From Rhodosporidiobolus odoratus (lineage: Eukaryota > Basidiomycota > Microbotryomycetes > Sporidiobolales > Sporidiobolaceae), in the NCBI GenBank assembly GCA_034387635.1, contig JAOANU010000003.1, positions 806,001 through 870,000 of the forward strand: 64,000 bases of DNA, read 5' to 3'. The translations under genes and the position numbers were made by a program. Positions 62,113 to 64,000 of this stretch are shown piece by piece; the first letter of the stretch is position 1; every line of letters starts with the position of its first letter. The notes below the pieces were generated by a model. That model was not told the DNA's origin. It saw nothing but the letters and a program-made list of their open reading frames with translations, and did no database searches.

Positions 62113-64000
62113 ATGGCGCTAGACTTTGAGCCAGACAACACGACAGTAGCCCTTGGGAGCTTCATCGCACTCGCCATAGTCGCCTCGTTCTACTTCCGCC
62201 CCCCACCTCCTCAGATTCACCCATTCATCCTCGGCAGACAATCAGTTTCAGCTCCAACACGCCAGCTAGGACAGTCACCAGTCTTCACCACTGCCATCAA
62301 TGGGGGCGTACACGCACCTCGTCGCCCCGACACGACCACCCGCACTCTCCCTCACCTTCTCGAGAAATCCCTTTCAGTCTTTGAAGGCGGTGCACGCGGG
62401 TCTTGGATCACGGGGGGTGAAAAAGTCACCGACGTTGTAAACGCACTCAGGTCGGGCTTGTTGAGTCAGTTTGCTGGGCTGGAGGGCAATGTGCTCGTTG
62501 CAGTCGAGGATCCTACCGGTTCGTCCTTTTTTTCCCTCCCTGCCGCACCTTCCCTCAGGCTTTCTCACCCCAGGTTCCTCCCTGCAGACGCTCTCCTCGT
62601 CATCCTTGCACTCGCCACGAGCCCGCTTAAGCCCGTTGTCGTTGCGCCTGGCGCCGCCATTCCCGCCGGTCTCGAGGTCGTCGCGGCCGTTCAGACTGCC
62701 AATGGCTCGCTTTCCGGCGGTGAAGGGTTATCAGCCACTGTCAAAACTTTTCTCCTCGGCGCGGAACACGAGGAAGAAGCCTTCGAGCTTCTCGCAACCG
62801 GCAAGACGCAGACAGTTGAACCGGTCTCAGCGGAACCGAATGATACCGCCCTTAGTATCATTGTCGACGGGGTCGCCCTCGATCTTTCGCATCAGGTTCG
62901 CACGATAGCCAGCTAAGTCTATAGACGTCATTTTAACCTACTTCTCCTCCGGCAGAGCCTTACGGCATCTCTCGTTGCCTGGTTGTCCCTTTTCCCGGCC
63001 TCGCCTCAAGCTACGAAGCCCACCATCAAGGACTACCTCGTCAGCTTCCACCACCCTTCCACTCCCTACGGATTTGGTCTCGCCCTCCTCGCCATCTATC
63101 AGAACGCTGCCCTCTCGCTTCTCACCATTCCGACCGAGCCTGTCCCCGAGGCGCAAGCAGTCGGCGAGCTCTTCGCCATCAAGCCGGCTCCGCCTGCTTC
63201 CCTCGTCTTTGCGCCGACCAATCTCCTCGCTCAACCGCTGTATACCCTTATCCTTCAGCAGATGCTCGGCGACTCTAGCTTTATCGTGCGTCACGCTCGG
63301 GAAGGCAAGCTCAGGCTGCTCAGGTCCGGCAACGTATCGAAGATGACCATCTGGGACTCGCTTCTATGTGCGTTTCCTGTGACCGCTCTTGCCCCTCCCG
63401 GTGCTCACATGTCTACCCACTTGCAGTCAAGGGTCTTCGCAAGGACCTGCACCTCACCCATATTCGCGGCCTCTTCCTCTCAGGACCGGTCGAACAAAAC
63501 CGCCTCGACACCTTCCGCGCTGTTCTTGGCTGCCCCGCAGTCGCGACTCTCGAACACCCATTCCTCCTCGCGCCGCTCAGCAACGGCAATATGTGGGACT
63601 TTCAACGGCTACCCCCTCCAGGCGTCAAGGCGGTCAATGGGAGGGAGAAAGCGCACGTCGGTCCTCCGACTCTCGGAGTCGAGGTAAAGCTTCAAGGTGA
63701 CGAGAAGGAGATTCAGTCAGGTCGCCTTAAGGGAGAGGTCCGCTTGCTTTTCCTTCGTTCTCCTCTTTCTTGCCGCGTGCTCACGACCCTCTCGCTCTCC
63801 TACCATAGATCCTCATCCGAAGTCCTCTTCTCCCTCTCCCTGCGACTCTCCCTCCCTCCCTGCTCCACACCGACACCGACCTCCCACCTCTTCCGCCTTA
63901 CCCTAACAAGCCCAACCCTCCGACAGAGGGCGCAAAGTGGCTCAAGACTGGGATGGAGGCGGAAATGAGTACGGAAGGGACGCTGTGGGTTCAAGAGAAG
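62113..64000 (+). CDS. Acyl-CoA-synthetase-like adenylation pseudoenzyme, 3' end cut by window edge
   Basis: Exons 62113-62518, 62588-62895, 62956-63367, 63427-63737 and 63809 onward, about 540 residues seen. An N-terminal membrane segment (VALGSFIALAIVASFYF) precedes a fold matching the ANL (AMP-binding) superfamily in order. However, the position of the ATP P-loop (normally TSGTTGxPKG) reads ALSIIVDGVALDLSHQSLTA. The usual YGxTE core is not recognisable, and the late TGD is TGM (KWLKTGMEAEM). GVEVKLQGDEKEIQSGRLKG keeps the family's A6-A7 spacing. It is therefore probably a catalytically inactive, membrane-anchored relative, or one with changed chemistry. The C-terminus lies outside the window. 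Its role is unknown. Confidence 0.7.

Overview
This window is nuclear DNA from a GC-rich, intron-dense fungus. The gene set is purely eukaryotic: SF3b spliceosome, RSP5 HECT ligase, V-ATPase subunit a, eIF3l, NatB and CENP-O. Introns are mostly about 50-100 nt and their donors favour GTGCGT/GTACGT. These traits, with the protein character, fit a basidiomycete yeast of the Pucciniomycotina (Rhodotorula/Rhodosporidium-like). The taxon is an inference. I saw no tRNA, rRNA, transposon, CRISPR or prokaryotic feature.

Layout: 0-7.3 kb holds a truncated unknown gene, mitoribosomal RSM27/MRPS33, ADE4 (purine synthesis), an SSO-type syntaxin and spliceosomal CWF18. At 7.7-12.1 kb is RSE1/SF3B3, divergent from CWF18. 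At 12.3-13.6 kb is a disrupted F-box-like gene, and at 15.1-19.2 kb a GDS1-like winged-helix protein. From 20.0 to 30.9 kb lies an uninterrupted ubiquitin block: RSP5 (E3), OTU1 (deubiquitinase) and a USP48-like deubiquitinase, the last two sharing a 100-bp bidirectional promoter. From 31 to 38 kb come an RNase III-fold (probably mitoribosomal) protein, an NHA1-type Na+/H+ antiporter, CENP-O and a GPI-type low-complexity secreted protein. From 39 to 46.9 kb come CDC25, sphinganine hydroxylase SUR2, a SET-domain gene with an in-frame TAG, and a secreted cupredoxin. From 47.5 to 53.7 kb come V-ATPase VPH1 and eIF3l. At 54.4-55.5 kb is a SET-domain gene broken by several frameshifts. From 55.8 to 64 kb come an MFS transporter, the NatB subunit MDM20/NAA25 and a truncated acyl-CoA-synthetase-like pseudoenzyme.

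Most genes are single-copy housekeeping genes in alternating orientation, so there is no operon logic. The local functional groupings are the ubiquitin trio and the divergent spliceosomal pair. Exon models were built by hand from splice signals, reading phase and family similarity. Nearly all close with consistent phase from ATG to stop. The unusual features are three GC-AG introns, several very small coding exons (4, 11, 11, 14 and 16 nt), and three loci with broken or ambiguous reading frames.
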